A stretch of DNA of 64,000 nt from Acetatifactor sp. GTDB taxonomy: Bacteria; Bacillota; Clostridia; Lachnospirales; Lachnospiraceae. The translations under genes were made by a program, and so were the position numbers. Under the pieces are notes generated by a model. That model was not told where the DNA came from, ran no database searches, and saw only the letters and a list, made by a program, of their open reading frames with translations. The stretch is taken from the NCBI GenBank assembly GCA_016290775.1, contig JAEEVF010000011.1, positions 1 through 64,000 on the forward strand, given 5' to 3'. Positions 1 through 8,009 of the stretch are shown here, one piece after another; position 1 is the first letter of the stretch; every line of letters starts with the position of its first letter.

Positions 1-110
1 AGTCCCAGCTGAAGGGAATGGCACCAAACGAGTACTATCAGTATCTGGTAACCAATGAATTACCGTCAGCACTGACAAAATACAACCTAAAAAATCAAAC
101 ATGTCCTTGA
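1..110 (+). CDS. 3' end of an ORF, possibly an IS3-type transposase tail (partial)
   Basis: An open frame enters from the left edge in frame 3 and stops at TGA 108-110, giving about 35 residues. The motif LKGMAPNEYYQYL resembles the extreme C-terminus of IS3-family OrfB transposases (LKG-(L/M)-(T/S)-P-x-x-Y), but too little is left to be sure. The AT-rich sequence downstream fits the edge of a mobile or accessory segment. The rest of the gene lies outside the window, so it cannot be said whether it is intact. It could also be the end of an unrelated protein. Confidence 0.4.
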   Translation, partial: SQLKGMAPNEYYQYLVTNELPSALTKYNLKNQTCP

Positions 111-147
111 CAAAGGGTGCACTTTACCTTCCCCCTCCCCAATGCCC

Positions 148-308
148 TACCGAATTTTATCTGTTCTTATCATCCATGCGGTAACGATTTAAATCTTGCT
201 TCAAATCATCTACCGCAAACTTCCCCATTTTCCACAAATACGGTACCAAATGAAATCCTAGTACAAAAGCCATACCGCACATTCCTTAAAGCAACTCTTT
301 ATGCGGTA
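148..308. repeat. Three-unit inverted-repeat series (TACCGCA ... TGCGGTA) upstream of a nuclease-like gene
   Basis: Six half-sites alternate in orientation: TACCG 148-152, TGCGGTA 177-183, TACCGCA 211-217, CGGTA 241-245, TACCGCA 273-279, TGCGGTA 302-308. They form three dyad units, 148-183, 211-245 and 273-308 (36, 35 and 36 bp), separated by spacers of exactly 27 bp (184-210, 246-272). The period is 62-63 bp, about six helical turns. Unit interiors are pyrimidine-rich on the plus strand and differ from one another; spacers are A-rich. If transcribed, each unit could form a 5-7-bp stem with a loop of about 22-26 nt. The last unit ends 34 bp before the ATG at 343. It may be a cooperative operator or a set of RNA hairpins. 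Confidence 0.7.
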
Positions 309-342
309 TTGTCATCAAAAAAACATCTAAAAGGAGGATTCT

Positions 343-1143
343 ATGGAAGATTATTCCAAAGCTCTACATGAACAACTAAAAGAAATTGATTCTCTGCTAC
401 TTGTAGCAGAAAAGAACATGAAAAAAACAAGCCTTTTACCACAAGGTCACATGTATGTTAAGGCAAGTCACGGTTACCCACAATACTATTTTCAAGATGC
501 TGATTCATCCGAGCGAAGGTACTTACATTCCTCGGAGCGCAAACTGATCAAACAACTTGCTCAAGCAGAATATGACAAAAGAATGCTGGCCCTACTAAGG
601 AAACTAAGAAGTTCGTTGCGGCACTTTCTGTCCACATATGATATTCTTTCCGTCAAGAATCTCTATGAAAAACTTTGCCCTGGAAGGAAAACCTTAGTGA
701 CTCCCATCCTTCCCAGTGATGACATGTTTATAGAGCAATGGATGGAAGAACATCCAGGAAATAAGAATCCCTTCCCAGAAGCTGGGTCCTATCTCACGGA
801 ACGCGGAGAAACCGTTCGGTCCAAATCAGAAAAAATCCTTGCCGACCTTTTCCATGCAATGGATATTCCTTACCAATATGAGCCCTTGCTTGAACTCCAA
901 GGCTATCTAACCGTCTACCCTGATTTTATTCTCTTGAACGTCAAAAGCAGAAAAACATATTATTGGGAGCACTTTGGACTGACAGATGATCAAGAATATG
1001 CCCAGAAAGCGTTTAGAAAGCTGGAAATGTATGAAACCAACGGATTGTTTGTTGGAAAAAACCTGATCACTTCCATGGAGTCTACGGACCATCCTCTGAA
1101 CATCAAGACAGTCAAGGAGAAAATCTCCCAATACTTCAATTGA
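343..1143 (+). CDS. Predicted PD-(D/E)XK-like nuclease, unknown role
   Basis: A 266-aa soluble protein starting at ATG 343 behind an excellent site (AAAGGAGG, 334-338 core). I do not recognise a named family. The C-terminal half reads like a restriction-endonuclease fold: a helix with RSKSEKILADLF (Glu163), then a strand with YPDFILL (Asp194), then YYWEHFG (Glu209), the usual E ... (P)D ... E-x-x order, with the last Lys replaced. The N-terminal half (about 30-105) is charged and helical, with GHMYVKASHGYPQYYF. No membrane segment or signal is seen. The gene is AT-richer than its neighbours and follows a possible transposase tail, which suggests recent transfer. It is convergent with the ABC operon ending at 1190. 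The inverted-repeat series at 148-308 lies directly upstream. The nuclease assignment is an inference from three motifs. Confidence 0.6.
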   Translation: MEDYSKALHEQLKEIDSLLLVAEKNMKKTSLLPQGHMYVKASHGYPQYYFQDADSSERRYLHSSERKLIKQLAQAEYDKRMLALLRKLRSSLRHFLSTYDILSVKNLYEKLCPGRKTLVTPILPSDDMFIEQWMEEHPGNKNPFPEAGSYLTERGETVRSKSEKILADLFHAMDIPYQYEPLLELQGYLTVYPDFILLNVKSRKTYYWEHFGLTDDQEYAQKAFRKLEMYETNGLFVGKNLITSMESTDHPLNIKTVKEKISQYFN

Positions 1144-1189
1144 CCTTATCTTCAGATCTGTCTTTCGACTCCATGGATCAAAAAACCAT

Positions 1190-1975
1190 TTACTGCAAGT
1201 CCTTTTTCTGGTACCAGAATGCGGAAAGGGCCAGGGATGCCACGATGGCACAGGCTGCGATCGCAAGGCCTGCCGCGGGGAGTTTCTCATCCGTAAAGAT
1301 GTCCGTGGCGTTGCAGTAGTAGAAGGGCGTGACGTATTTCAGGTCCTCAATGGCGGGAATGATGCGGCACATGATGTCCATGGCGAAGAAGATCATTGCG
1401 ATGCCAAGGCCTGCGCCCATGCGGTTCTTGCGGGAAAATGCCGAGATGCAAAAGCAGATGCTTGCGATCTCGATGAGCATCAAAAACTGGGTGGCCCCCA
1501 TGAGCCAGAAGTGCTTGCCCTGGATCTCTTCGCCCATGATGGCGAAACCGCCTGCATAGCAAAGCGTGCCAAGCACCTGGAAACAAACCAGCATGCTCAC
1601 CATTGCGAGAAACTTCTGCACCAGCATGGACATGCGGCCAAGTGGCAGAACCCCCAGAAATTCAATGGTGTGACCATACTCTTCCTTGCTCAGCAGATTG
1701 CTGCCGAGGATCGCCGCGAACATGCCGCCGCCAAGCGCGTGCAACATCGCGATCTCCGTTGCAAAATATCCGCTCATGGTCGCCATGCTTAGCCGGTCCA
1801 TGCCAAAGGCCTTCGACAAAAGACCCATCTTGGAATAAAGATCTCCCATGGCCTCCAAGGAACTCTCCACGCTGGAATACAATAATATGCACCCGAAGCA
1901 CATTCCGACAACGACCAAAAACCAGATCGTAAATCCCTTAAAATTCGATTTTAATTCTTGTTTATATAAACCCAT
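1190..1975 (-). CDS. ABC-2 type transporter permease
   Basis: A 261-aa integral membrane protein with about six hydrophobic segments (near 15-37, 55-90, 100-125, 135-165, 170-200, 235-255). Together with its partner ATPase (2000-2833) it would form an exporter in the cytoplasmic membrane; the substrate cannot be told. The stretch LLSKEEYGHTIEFL-LPLGR matches the amphipathic coupling region common in bacitracin/Nat-type ABC-2 permeases. The ATPase ends 24 bp upstream on the same strand, so the two are co-transcribed. It is the last gene of the LytTR-DUF3021-ATPase-permease operon and converges with the nuclease-like gene ending at 1143. I see no strong terminator in the 46 bp between them. Confidence 0.85.
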   Translation of the reverse strand: MGLYKQELKSNFKGFTIWFLVVVGMCFGCILLYSSVESSLEAMGDLYSKMGLLSKAFGMDRLSMATMSGYFATEIAMLHALGGGMFAAILGSNLLSKEEYGHTIEFLGVLPLGRMSMLVQKFLAMVSMLVCFQVLGTLCYAGGFAIMGEEIQGKHFWLMGATQFLMLIEIASICFCISAFSRKNRMGAGLGIAMIFFAMDIMCRIIPAIEDLKYVTPFYYCNATDIFTDEKLPAAGLAIAACAIVASLALSAFWYQKKDLQ

Positions 1976-1999
1976 CTTGTTCTCCCTTCCAAAAAAGAA

Positions 2000-2833
2000 T
2001 TAGGCCTTCTCCTCGTAGAAGTGCATGAACACTTCTTCGAGTTCGGGTTCTTCGATCACTAGGTCGGAGATCTCGAAGCCCGCGAGGCTTTGCAGAAGAT
2101 CGTTGATGTTGCCGCGGTAGATGAAATCTTCCTCGGTGCCGTCCTTTAAGACGCGCACATGCTTTGCGTGGGTTTTTGTCAGGTTCTCCACGGTGTCCGT
2201 GCGGATCAATTCGCCCTCACGGATGATGGCCGCATGCTTGCAATATTTCTTGATCTCAGAGAGCACGTGCGAAGAAAGGAAACAAGTCGCTCCCTGGGCG
2301 TTATATTCCATGATCAGCTTGAAAAACTCCGCCTGCATCAAGGGGTCAAGACCACTCGTCGGCTCATCGAAAATAAAGAGCTTTGGCTTGTGCTGCATGG
2401 CGCAGACGATGCTCACCTTCTTGCGGTTTCCGAGGGATAATTCCTCAACCTTCTTGCCTTCGTCAAGCTGAAGCCTGTCGCAGAGCATTTTTGCTTCCTC
2501 GCTGCAATCCAGGCCGCGCATCTGCGCTGCATAACGGATCACGTCGCGCACGCGCATCTCCGGATAAAACCAGGCCTCCGAAGGCATATACCCGATCTCC
2601 CGAAGAAGCTCCACATGGTCCTTTATTGCGTCCTTTCCAAGGAGCTTGATCTCGCCCTCCTGAAATCTTGCAAGGCCCAGCATGCAACGGATCGTCGTGG
2701 ATTTTCCGGCGCCGTTGGGCCCGAGGAACCCATAAATGTCGCCCTCCCCCACGGTCAGGCTCAGCTTCTCCACGCCCTTATTCTTCCCGTAATACTTCGT
2801 CAAACCAGTAATCTCTATGGCATTGTTTCCCAT
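2000..2833 (-). CDS. ABC transporter ATP-binding protein
   Basis: 277 aa. The start is ATG 2833 with GGAGAAGC upstream; an in-frame ATG farther upstream adds 28 residues of unlikely sequence and overlaps the previous gene. Walker A GPNGAGKST, a signature variant LSLGNRKK in place of LSGGQ, Walker B FIFDEPTSGLDP and the switch His (SSHVLSE) are all visible. The C-terminal extension with EEPELEEVFMHFY is typical of Nat/Bcr-type exporters. It energises the permease at 1190-1975. The operon begins with a LytTR regulator, so expression probably answers to that protein. Confidence 0.95.
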   Translation of the reverse strand: MGNNAIEITGLTKYYGKNKGVEKLSLTVGEGDIYGFLGPNGAGKSTTIRCMLGLARFQEGEIKLLGKDAIKDHVELLREIGYMPSEAWFYPEMRVRDVIRYAAQMRGLDCSEEAKMLCDRLQLDEGKKVEELSLGNRKKVSIVCAMQHKPKLFIFDEPTSGLDPLMQAEFFKLIMEYNAQGATCFLSSHVLSEIKKYCKHAAIIREGELIRTDTVENLTKTHAKHVRVLKDGTEEDFIYRGNINDLLQSLAGFEISDLVIEEPELEEVFMHFYEEKA

Positions 2834-2858
2834 GTGCTTCTCCTTTCGTGCAGTATAA

Positions 2859-3302
2859 TTATTGCTTTTTACTTTTCTTGAACGCTTCCAGTTCAAAGTT
2901 GAGTTCTTCCGTGTCAAAATGGCGTCTTACGTAATAGATCAGAAAAATGGATATGTAACAGAGCATGACATATGCGAAGAATAAAACGCCGGGCAGCCAC
3001 TTCCGATCAAACCAGGAAAACAAAAAGCTCAGCCCCACGTAAACCAGCGAGCAGCCAATGGAAGCAAGTAATTCAAAGGCTCCCATGTGGTCTGATTCCT
3101 CGAAATTCTTCAGCAGATACACCTGCACGTAACCCATGACATAGGTCGTAATGATCATCTCCAGCATGACCAGCATGTCCGCCTGAAAGCTTCCCTGCGT
3201 GATCCGATAAATGCAGTAAAAAAACAAGATTGCGAAGAAATACATGCACGCCTTGAATTCAATGCCCACCTCTGCGAGCAGAAATTTCCGAAACTTTTCC
3301 AT
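2859..3302 (-). CDS. DUF3021-like four-helix membrane protein
   Basis: A 147-aa protein with four hydrophobic segments (about 18-36, 47-67, 80-100, 107-125) and a charged C-terminal tail rich in Lys and Glu. The size, topology and position directly after a LytTR gene match the DUF3021 family, which in Firmicutes is nearly always paired with a LytTR DNA-binding protein and probably modulates it at the membrane. ATG 3302 is chosen because GAGAGG lies 9 nt upstream; a TTG three codons earlier is possible. The gap to the ATPase start is 25 bp, so it is in the same operon. Confidence 0.75.
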   Translation of the reverse strand: MEKFRKFLLAEVGIEFKACMYFFAILFFYCIYRITQGSFQADMLVMLEMIITTYVMGYVQVYLLKNFEESDHMGAFELLASIGCSLVYVGLSFLFSWFDRKWLPGVLFFAYVMLCYISIFLIYYVRRHFDTEELNFELEAFKKSKKQ

Positions 3303-3398
3303 CCGACTCAACCTCTCTTTTTTCTTCTCTCCAGCCGTCCTTTAGGCTTTCTCCTGGCTTTCCTCTGTGCCTTCTCCAGCCTTCTCTTCAGACTATTT

Positions 3399-3839
3399 TT
3401 ATTCCTTCCCCGCCAAGATCCTGCGGAGCACTTTGGCGTAGCGCCTTGATATGATCACGTGTTCGCCGCCGGTCATCTGTGCGTCGATGCGTCGCCCCGA
3501 CTCGCTTCGGAGCCTTTCGATGTGGTAGATGTTGATGACCATGGATTTGCTGCAGCGGAAGAACCCGTCGTTTGCATATTCCGCCTCCGCGCCAGCCAGA
3601 GAAAGCTGCGTCTGCAGCACTTCGCCTTCTGTGTATGCGTAGGTCGTGCCGTCAACGCTCTCTAGGTAGATCACGTCGCCCGGCTTCACCAGCACGTCCT
3701 CCCCATCCTTTCGGCACGGGAGCGTGCGGCTTCGCTTATTCAGGTACGCAAGCAGTTCCTCGACCTCCCGCGTCTTTTCGCGGTATCGAAGCACCACTTC
3801 CGTCTCGCCATCCTTTATCTGCTCGATCCGAATCTTCAT
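3399..3839 (-). CDS. LytTR-type DNA-binding transcriptional regulator
   Basis: 146 aa without a receiver domain. Residues about 45-145 match the LytTR fold: an early strand (DVIYLESVDGTTYAYT), the FFRCSKSMVINIYHIERL helix-strand core, and a final ISRRYAKVLRR helix. It has the stand-alone architecture that accompanies DUF3021 proteins and usually controls its own operon. It is the first gene of the operon ending at 1190; the gap to the DUF3021 gene is 96 bp. It probably binds a pair of direct repeats upstream, but I could not pick these out with confidence in 3840-3980. Confidence 0.9.
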   Translation of the reverse strand: MKIRIEQIKDGETEVVLRYREKTREVEELLAYLNKRSRTLPCRKDGEDVLVKPGDVIYLESVDGTTYAYTEGEVLQTQLSLAGAEAEYANDGFFRCSKSMVINIYHIERLRSESGRRIDAQMTGGEHVIISRRYAKVLRRILAGKE

Positions 3840-4029
3840 GATTCTCCTGCTCCCTCAACATATCTCCAAGCCAGCCACGGCAACCAATATTGTCTGCCGT
3901 CCTGCCGCTGCCACTCCGCCAAGCCTTGTCATGCCGCCTCCGCGACCAGCCTTTCAAAAGAACCTCTGCGGCGCTGGTGCTTTTGATAAATCCTTCTTGA
4001 TTCTACCATACAAAACTCCGCACAAAAAA

Positions 4030-4053
4030 GCAACCCATCCAAGGATAGGTTGC
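4030..4053. terminator. Bidirectional hairpin terminator
   Basis: GCAACCCATCC (4030-4040) pairs with GGATAGGTTGC (4043-4053) with one C/A mismatch. Minus-strand transcripts reading out of the 116-aa membrane protein gene (stop at 4119) meet TTTTTTG just after the stem; the plus side has a shorter ACTTTTTG. The rest of 3840-4118 shows no gene; it also holds a small ACCGC/GCGGT dyad at 4062-4074. Confidence 0.6.
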
Positions 4054-4118
4054 ACTTTTTGACCGCTAAGCGGTACATATTTGATTCCAGGCATATATTG
4101 CCCGTCTTTCTTATGCGG

Positions 4119-4469
4119 TTATCCAATTTGACTCAAAAGAGCATCCACGCCCCTGGCAAATGCACACGCGCAGGAGAGCAAGTAAAAAGATATCACAAGA
4201 TAGCATATAAATGCGCTGGCGCAGGTGACTCGACCAACATAGAAGCATACTCTTTCCGTGTGGGTACGCTTCAGGTTTTCCTTGGTGAACAGGAACCCGG
4301 CCACCGACATGGCCCATCCGGCCAAGAATAAGGCCACAACGAGTACGAACGAAATGGGAACGTCAAACGCACACACGACAAATGCAGCTCCCAGGCTTAA
4401 AAAGGAACCAAGTGCCAGGTACAGCGGTAACGTCACTATAAGACCATAATCTTCTCTTCTCTCATCCAT
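4119..4469 (-). CDS. Small four-helix membrane protein, unknown function
   Basis: 116 aa from ATG 4469, with GGAAAGGAG at the right distance. It opens MDERREDYGLIVTLPLYLALG and has four hydrophobic segments (about 10-30, 35-55, 75-95, 98-110). The neighbour at 4523-4807 begins MDERRYSLVVKAPLFLG and has a similar layout, so the two look like paralogs from a local duplication. I do not recognise a family. Nothing beyond a membrane location can be inferred. Confidence 0.6.
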   Translation of the reverse strand: MDERREDYGLIVTLPLYLALGSFLSLGAAFVVCAFDVPISFVLVVALFLAGWAMSVAGFLFTKENLKRTHTERVCFYVGRVTCASAFICYLVISFYLLSCACAFARGVDALLSQIG

Positions 4470-4522
4470 AACAGACTCCTTTCCTGTAGGGCGCTCTATC
4501 CCCAAACTGAATTCGTTGCCGA

Positions 4523-4807
4523 CTATATTGACGCAAAACTTAGAAAGAAAGCCAGTGAGAACAGAAACATGATGCCGCAGATGCTAAGGCCAAACACAAA
4601 GAACATTTTCTCTCCCACGGTGCGTTTCTTGTTTTTGAAGGCGAGCAGGATCCCGCCCAGTGCCAAAGGCCATCCTGCAAAAAACAATATGTCTTCGATT
4701 GCCGCCGGGATCCACCACACGCTCCAAACAAACAATGGTATAACGGCAGCCACGATCCCCAAAAACAGCGGTGCTTTCACAACAAGGCTATATCTTCTCT
4801 CATCCAT
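4523..4807 (-). CDS. Small membrane protein, paralog of the adjacent gene
   Basis: 94 aa from ATG 4807 with AGAAAGGAG upstream. It has three predicted membrane segments (about 12-35, 38-53, 68-92) and a short basic loop KNKKRTVGEK. The downstream 116-aa protein has KENLKRTHTERV at the equivalent place, supporting a shared origin. The gap between the paralogs is 53 bp, so they are probably co-transcribed after the lipoprotein gene at 4852-5772. Function unknown. Confidence 0.6.
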   Translation of the reverse strand: MDERRYSLVVKAPLFLGIVAAVIPLFVWSVWWIPAAIEDILFFAGWPLALGGILLAFKNKKRTVGEKMFFVFGLSICGIMFLFSLAFFLSFASI

Positions 4808-4851
4808 GGCGTGCTCCTTTCTCGCAGGGTGCGCAACCGTTCCGTCTCACT

Positions 4852-5772
4852 CTATCTGGCGATTTCGTAGTACTTGTAATTCTGATAGTACTGGAATATG
4901 CCGCCGTCCTCCGGGTCACGCTTCTGTGCTACCCACTCATCGATGATGAAGTATTCCTGGCCATCGACTTCGAAGTAATAGACATTGACCTTTTTGTCAT
5001 TCTCCTTGATCTTTCGGTTATAAAACTCCTGGTCCTCAAGACCAAGCTCACTGACCCTTTTTTGCTCCGTGCGAAGGTAAGTGGGCTCACATTCTATCTT
5101 CCCGAGGATCTTCGCCTCATACATATAATTCTCGATCCGCTGCTGCTCGGCCGTCGTGAAGCTCTGATCCTTCCAGGAACCAAGATAACTCCAATCGCTC
5201 CCCTCGAAGGCATAGACCTTGAGTTCAAAATCACTCATGATCTCCGGGACTTCTTTGTAGGCCTGAACGCGCTTAAGTACAAACGCAAGATCCTTTTCAA
5301 AATCCTCCTCAGTGGTGATCAGGTTCTTGTCCTTCAGAGAAAACCGTTTACTCAAAGACTTTTCGCCATAATGCGGGTCAACCTCCTCGCGCAGCTCGAT
5401 GCCCTGCGCCTCGAACACGTCCTTTTCCTGCTCGATGAAATATGAAAGGAACGGCTCCATATACTCATAGTAGATACTCGCGCCGTCGTAGTAAAAGTTC
5501 GATCCGTCCATGCCAACGCCTCTCGGATGGGAGGTTGCCTTATAGGTAAAGCCGTACTTTGTGTCCTTGAAGGTATATACAAGCTGGTTTGTCTCTTCGA
5601 GTTTCTCCACGCTCACAAACTCCGCGTCACCATATCGGTCGTTCAGGATCTGCTCCATCTCTTCCCGGGTGTGGAGTTTTACGTCCTTCGGGCTAAGGGT
5701 GCAGCCGGAAAACAGCATTCCAAACAAGAATAAGAATAGTAGTACACACAAGTTTGCGCCGACAGATTTCAT
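4852..5772 (-). CDS. Lipoprotein of unknown function
   Basis: 306 aa from ATG 5772 (GGAGG 9 nt upstream). The N-terminus is a lipoprotein signal: a Lys, a Leu/Phe-rich core, and lipobox FSGC with Cys24, so it should be anchored on the outer face of the cytoplasmic membrane. The mature part is charged and soluble, with alternating helices and strands (VYYFEVDGQEYFIIDEW near the end). No domain is recognised. It is followed after 44 bp by the small membrane protein pair, so the three may work together. Confidence 0.65.
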   Translation of the reverse strand: MKSVGANLCVLLFLFLFGMLFSGCTLSPKDVKLHTREEMEQILNDRYGDAEFVSVEKLEETNQLVYTFKDTKYGFTYKATSHPRGVGMDGSNFYYDGASIYYEYMEPFLSYFIEQEKDVFEAQGIELREEVDPHYGEKSLSKRFSLKDKNLITTEEDFEKDLAFVLKRVQAYKEVPEIMSDFELKVYAFEGSDWSYLGSWKDQSFTTAEQQRIENYMYEAKILGKIECEPTYLRTEQKRVSELGLEDQEFYNRKIKENDKKVNVYYFEVDGQEYFIIDEWVAQKRDPEDGGIFQYYQNYKYYEIAR

Positions 5773-5937
5773 ATCGATTGCCTCCTTCTGACTCTATCAT
5801 ACCTTCGCCCTAAAAAATCTGCCATATGGAATCTGTCACTTGTTTTTTGCTCTTGCCGTGACGTTTGTCACGGGCGCCGTCCACGTCACGTCCTCGCCGC
5901 TTGCCCAATTCACGGCCATGTCGTTGCAGATCGACAC

Positions 5938-7062
5938 TTACTTCATGACGATCAATTCATATTCTCTCGTGCCGACTCCGATCTTTTGCGCGTGCTCAAG
6001 GGTCTCCGCCCAGGAAACGTTGGGATTGCTGTTGTGCCAAACGTCCCCGTGATCATGGAAGTGCTCGCTCGCCATGTTGTCGCCAAGCTGGCTGTTACGC
6101 ACCGGCTCCGCCTTCTGGCAAAGATCCACGCAGGCCTGATCCAGCGCCACGGGATCGAAGGATGCCAGCATTCCGATGTCAGGAAGAATGGGCGCATCAT
6201 TTTCGCTGTGGCAATCACAGTTCGGCGAAACGTCCGTGATCAAACTGATGTGGAAATTCGGCCGGCCGGTGACCACGGCGGCGGTATATTCCGCCATCTT
6301 CCTTCCAAGCTGCTGCGCTGCGTCCCAGTTATTGTTCACGATGGCATCAAAGGCGCAGGCTCCGATGCAACGCCCACAACCCTTACACTTTTCCGGATCG
6401 ATCCAAGCCTTGTCCTCGCGGTATTCGATCGCGTCCGAGCCGCATTCCTTCGCGCATCTCTTGCAGCCCTTGCACTTGGAATTGATCACGTGGGGCTGGC
6501 CACTGTTATGCTGTTGCATCTTTCCCGCGCGGCTCCCGCAGCCCATGCCAATGTTCTTGATGGCGCCACCAAAGCCCGCCATCTCATGGCCCTTGAAATG
6601 ATTGAGCGAAATGAAAATGTCCGCGTCCATGATCGCGCGTCCGATGTATGCTTCCTTGCAATATTCTCCGTTCGGCACGGGAACCGCAATGTCATCCGTT
6701 CCGCGAAGGCCGTCCCCGATCAGGATCTGGCACCCTGTCGTTATCGTATTGAACCCGTTAATGTTCGCGCAGTCCAAATGCTCCAGCGCATGCTTGCGGC
6801 TCCCCGGATACAGCGTGTTACAGTCCGTAAGGAACGGAAGTCCCCCAAGCTCCTTTACCACGTCCGCCACTGCCTTTGCATAATTGGACCGAAGATATGC
6901 CAGGTTCCCCAGCTCTCCAAAATGCATCTTGATCGCCACGAATTTGCCGTTAAAATCAATCTCTCCGATGCCAGCCCTTCGGATCAGCTTTTGCAGTTTC
7001 GTCGTGAGACTGACCCCGTTCGTCGTTCGAAAATCGGTAAAATATACCTTTGAATTTCCCAT
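5938..7062 (-). CDS. DUF362 domain protein with two 4Fe-4S clusters
   Basis: 374 aa. Residues about 1-190 match DUF362 (KMHFGELGN, then ADIFISLNHFKGHEMAGFGGAIKNIGMGCGSR). Two ferredoxin motifs follow: CKGCKRCAKECGSDAI and CKGCGRCIGACAFDAI, each binding a 4Fe-4S cluster. The rest continues the DUF362 fold. It is probably a cytoplasmic electron-transfer or flavin/iron-sulfur enzyme; the substrate is unknown. The start is ATG 7062 with GAGAGGTG upstream. It lies 35 bp after the LUD-domain gene on the same strand, a pairing that suggests a shared redox role. Confidence 0.85.
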   Translation of the reverse strand: MGNSKVYFTDFRTTNGVSLTTKLQKLIRRAGIGEIDFNGKFVAIKMHFGELGNLAYLRSNYAKAVADVVKELGGLPFLTDCNTLYPGSRKHALEHLDCANINGFNTITTGCQILIGDGLRGTDDIAVPVPNGEYCKEAYIGRAIMDADIFISLNHFKGHEMAGFGGAIKNIGMGCGSRAGKMQQHNSGQPHVINSKCKGCKRCAKECGSDAIEYREDKAWIDPEKCKGCGRCIGACAFDAIVNNNWDAAQQLGRKMAEYTAAVVTGRPNFHISLITDVSPNCDCHSENDAPILPDIGMLASFDPVALDQACVDLCQKAEPVRNSQLGDNMASEHFHDHGDVWHNSNPNVSWAETLEHAQKIGVGTREYELIVMK

Positions 7063-7097
7063 GTGACACCTCTCTCTATTTGTCTTCTGCGACTTCC

Positions 7098-7727
7098 TTA
7101 GAACCCCAGGTTGTCGTTCACGAGGATCACGTGAATACGACCGGGATGCTTGGAATATCTCGTGATCAGGAACTGGCAGCAGATTGTGTCAGGCGATTTG
7201 CAGTTCATGCAAGAGCCCGTCTTTGCGCAAGGCGTTGCCAGCCCGAAGCGCTGTGCGTTGATGGGTGCCGCCACGTTCCGTGCGCGCTTCATCGCGCCGT
7301 CCACGTCATCGCAAACCTTGTTCATTCCGACAATGAAAATGACCTTTTTCGGACCATATGCGATCGCCGACACACGGTTAGAATTTCCGTCGATGTTGAC
7401 AAGAACGCCGTCCTCCGTCATGGCATTTGCGCTTGCAAGATAAACGTCAGCCGCGTAGCTCTCGCGCTCTGCGGCCGCCCTGTCCGCAGCCGCGTACCTA
7501 TCGATAAACCGATATTCCGCCGTCTTCACTGCATCTACAAGCCCGATCTCATTTGCGCTCATGCAGCCGCCCATGGTAATGCTGCTGCCCTTCGGGATCA
7601 GCTCCAGCGCCTTTTGCAACGCCTCTTCCTTGGTGGCGGCGTAATATCCCGACATATTGCGGGACTCCAGTCCCTTGATCACCTTCTGTGCCAGCAATTC
7701 ATTTCTTTTTACGATGTTTTCGTTCAT
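7098..7727 (-). CDS. LUD-domain (lactate utilization-like) protein
   Basis: 209 aa from ATG 7727, with AAAGGGGCAGG upstream. It has the LUD/LutC-type fold: ALELIPKGSSITMGGCMSANEIG near the N-terminus, ADVYLASANAMTEDGVLVNIDGNSNRVSAI in the middle and GMNKV near residue 150. The C-terminus carries a Cys cluster (CAKTGSCMNCKSPDTICC) that may bind metal or a cluster. Stand-alone LUD proteins of this size are common in Clostridia and are often annotated as lactate utilization proteins without proof. It starts the operon that continues into the DUF362 ferredoxin gene. Confidence 0.85.
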   Translation of the reverse strand: MNENIVKRNELLAQKVIKGLESRNMSGYYAATKEEALQKALELIPKGSSITMGGCMSANEIGLVDAVKTAEYRFIDRYAAADRAAAERESYAADVYLASANAMTEDGVLVNIDGNSNRVSAIAYGPKKVIFIVGMNKVCDDVDGAMKRARNVAAPINAQRFGLATPCAKTGSCMNCKSPDTICCQFLITRYSKHPGRIHVILVNDNLGF

Positions 7728-7912
7728 AACCTGCCCCTTTCCTTTGAAGTCGAAATCCAACTCATGTTTTACGCAAAACGGCCCATGCGCCGATGATTGC
7801 CTACATTTTTAGTCTACCTTGCGCCCGTTTCGATGTCAAGAAAATGGTCAAGGAAATAAAGGGGACGTCAGCAATTGCCCAGCGAGTTCAAACATGATTT
7901 CGCGAAAACAAT

Positions 7913-7929
7913 TTATCGTATTGCGATAA
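7913..7929. promoter_or_regulatory. Candidate operator dyad TTATCG-N5-CGATAA
   Basis: A perfect 6-bp inverted repeat (7913-7918 and 7924-7929) lies 8 bp upstream of the -35 box of the DUF2975-XRE-DUF4173 operon. The XRE protein at 8514 is a natural candidate to bind it. This rests on position and symmetry only. Confidence 0.4.
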
Positions 7930-7936
7930 TTTCTTA

Positions 7937-7965
7937 TTGACAATTTCCATTTGCAGTGGTATGGT
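7937..7965 (+). promoter_or_regulatory. Sigma-A type promoter of the DUF2975 operon
   Basis: TTGACA (7937-7942), a 17-bp spacer and TATGGT (7960-7965) lie 45 bp upstream of ATG 8010. The spacing and the consensus -35 make this a good vegetative promoter. Confidence 0.7.
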
Positions 7966-8009
7966 AGGGACAGATGGGTGGACAACCACTCCCGAAAGGA
8001 GCAAAAAAC

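Noticed and set aside
148..308. CRISPR array in the inverted-repeat region
   Set aside because: The repeated parts are only 5-7 bp and alternate in orientation; there are no full repeats of 25-40 bp and no cas genes.
5856..5873. Hairpin CCGTGAC-GTTT-GTCACGG as a terminator for the DUF362 gene
   Set aside because: On the minus strand the stem is followed by an A-rich run, not U, so it lacks the terminator pattern; a short dyad without further support.
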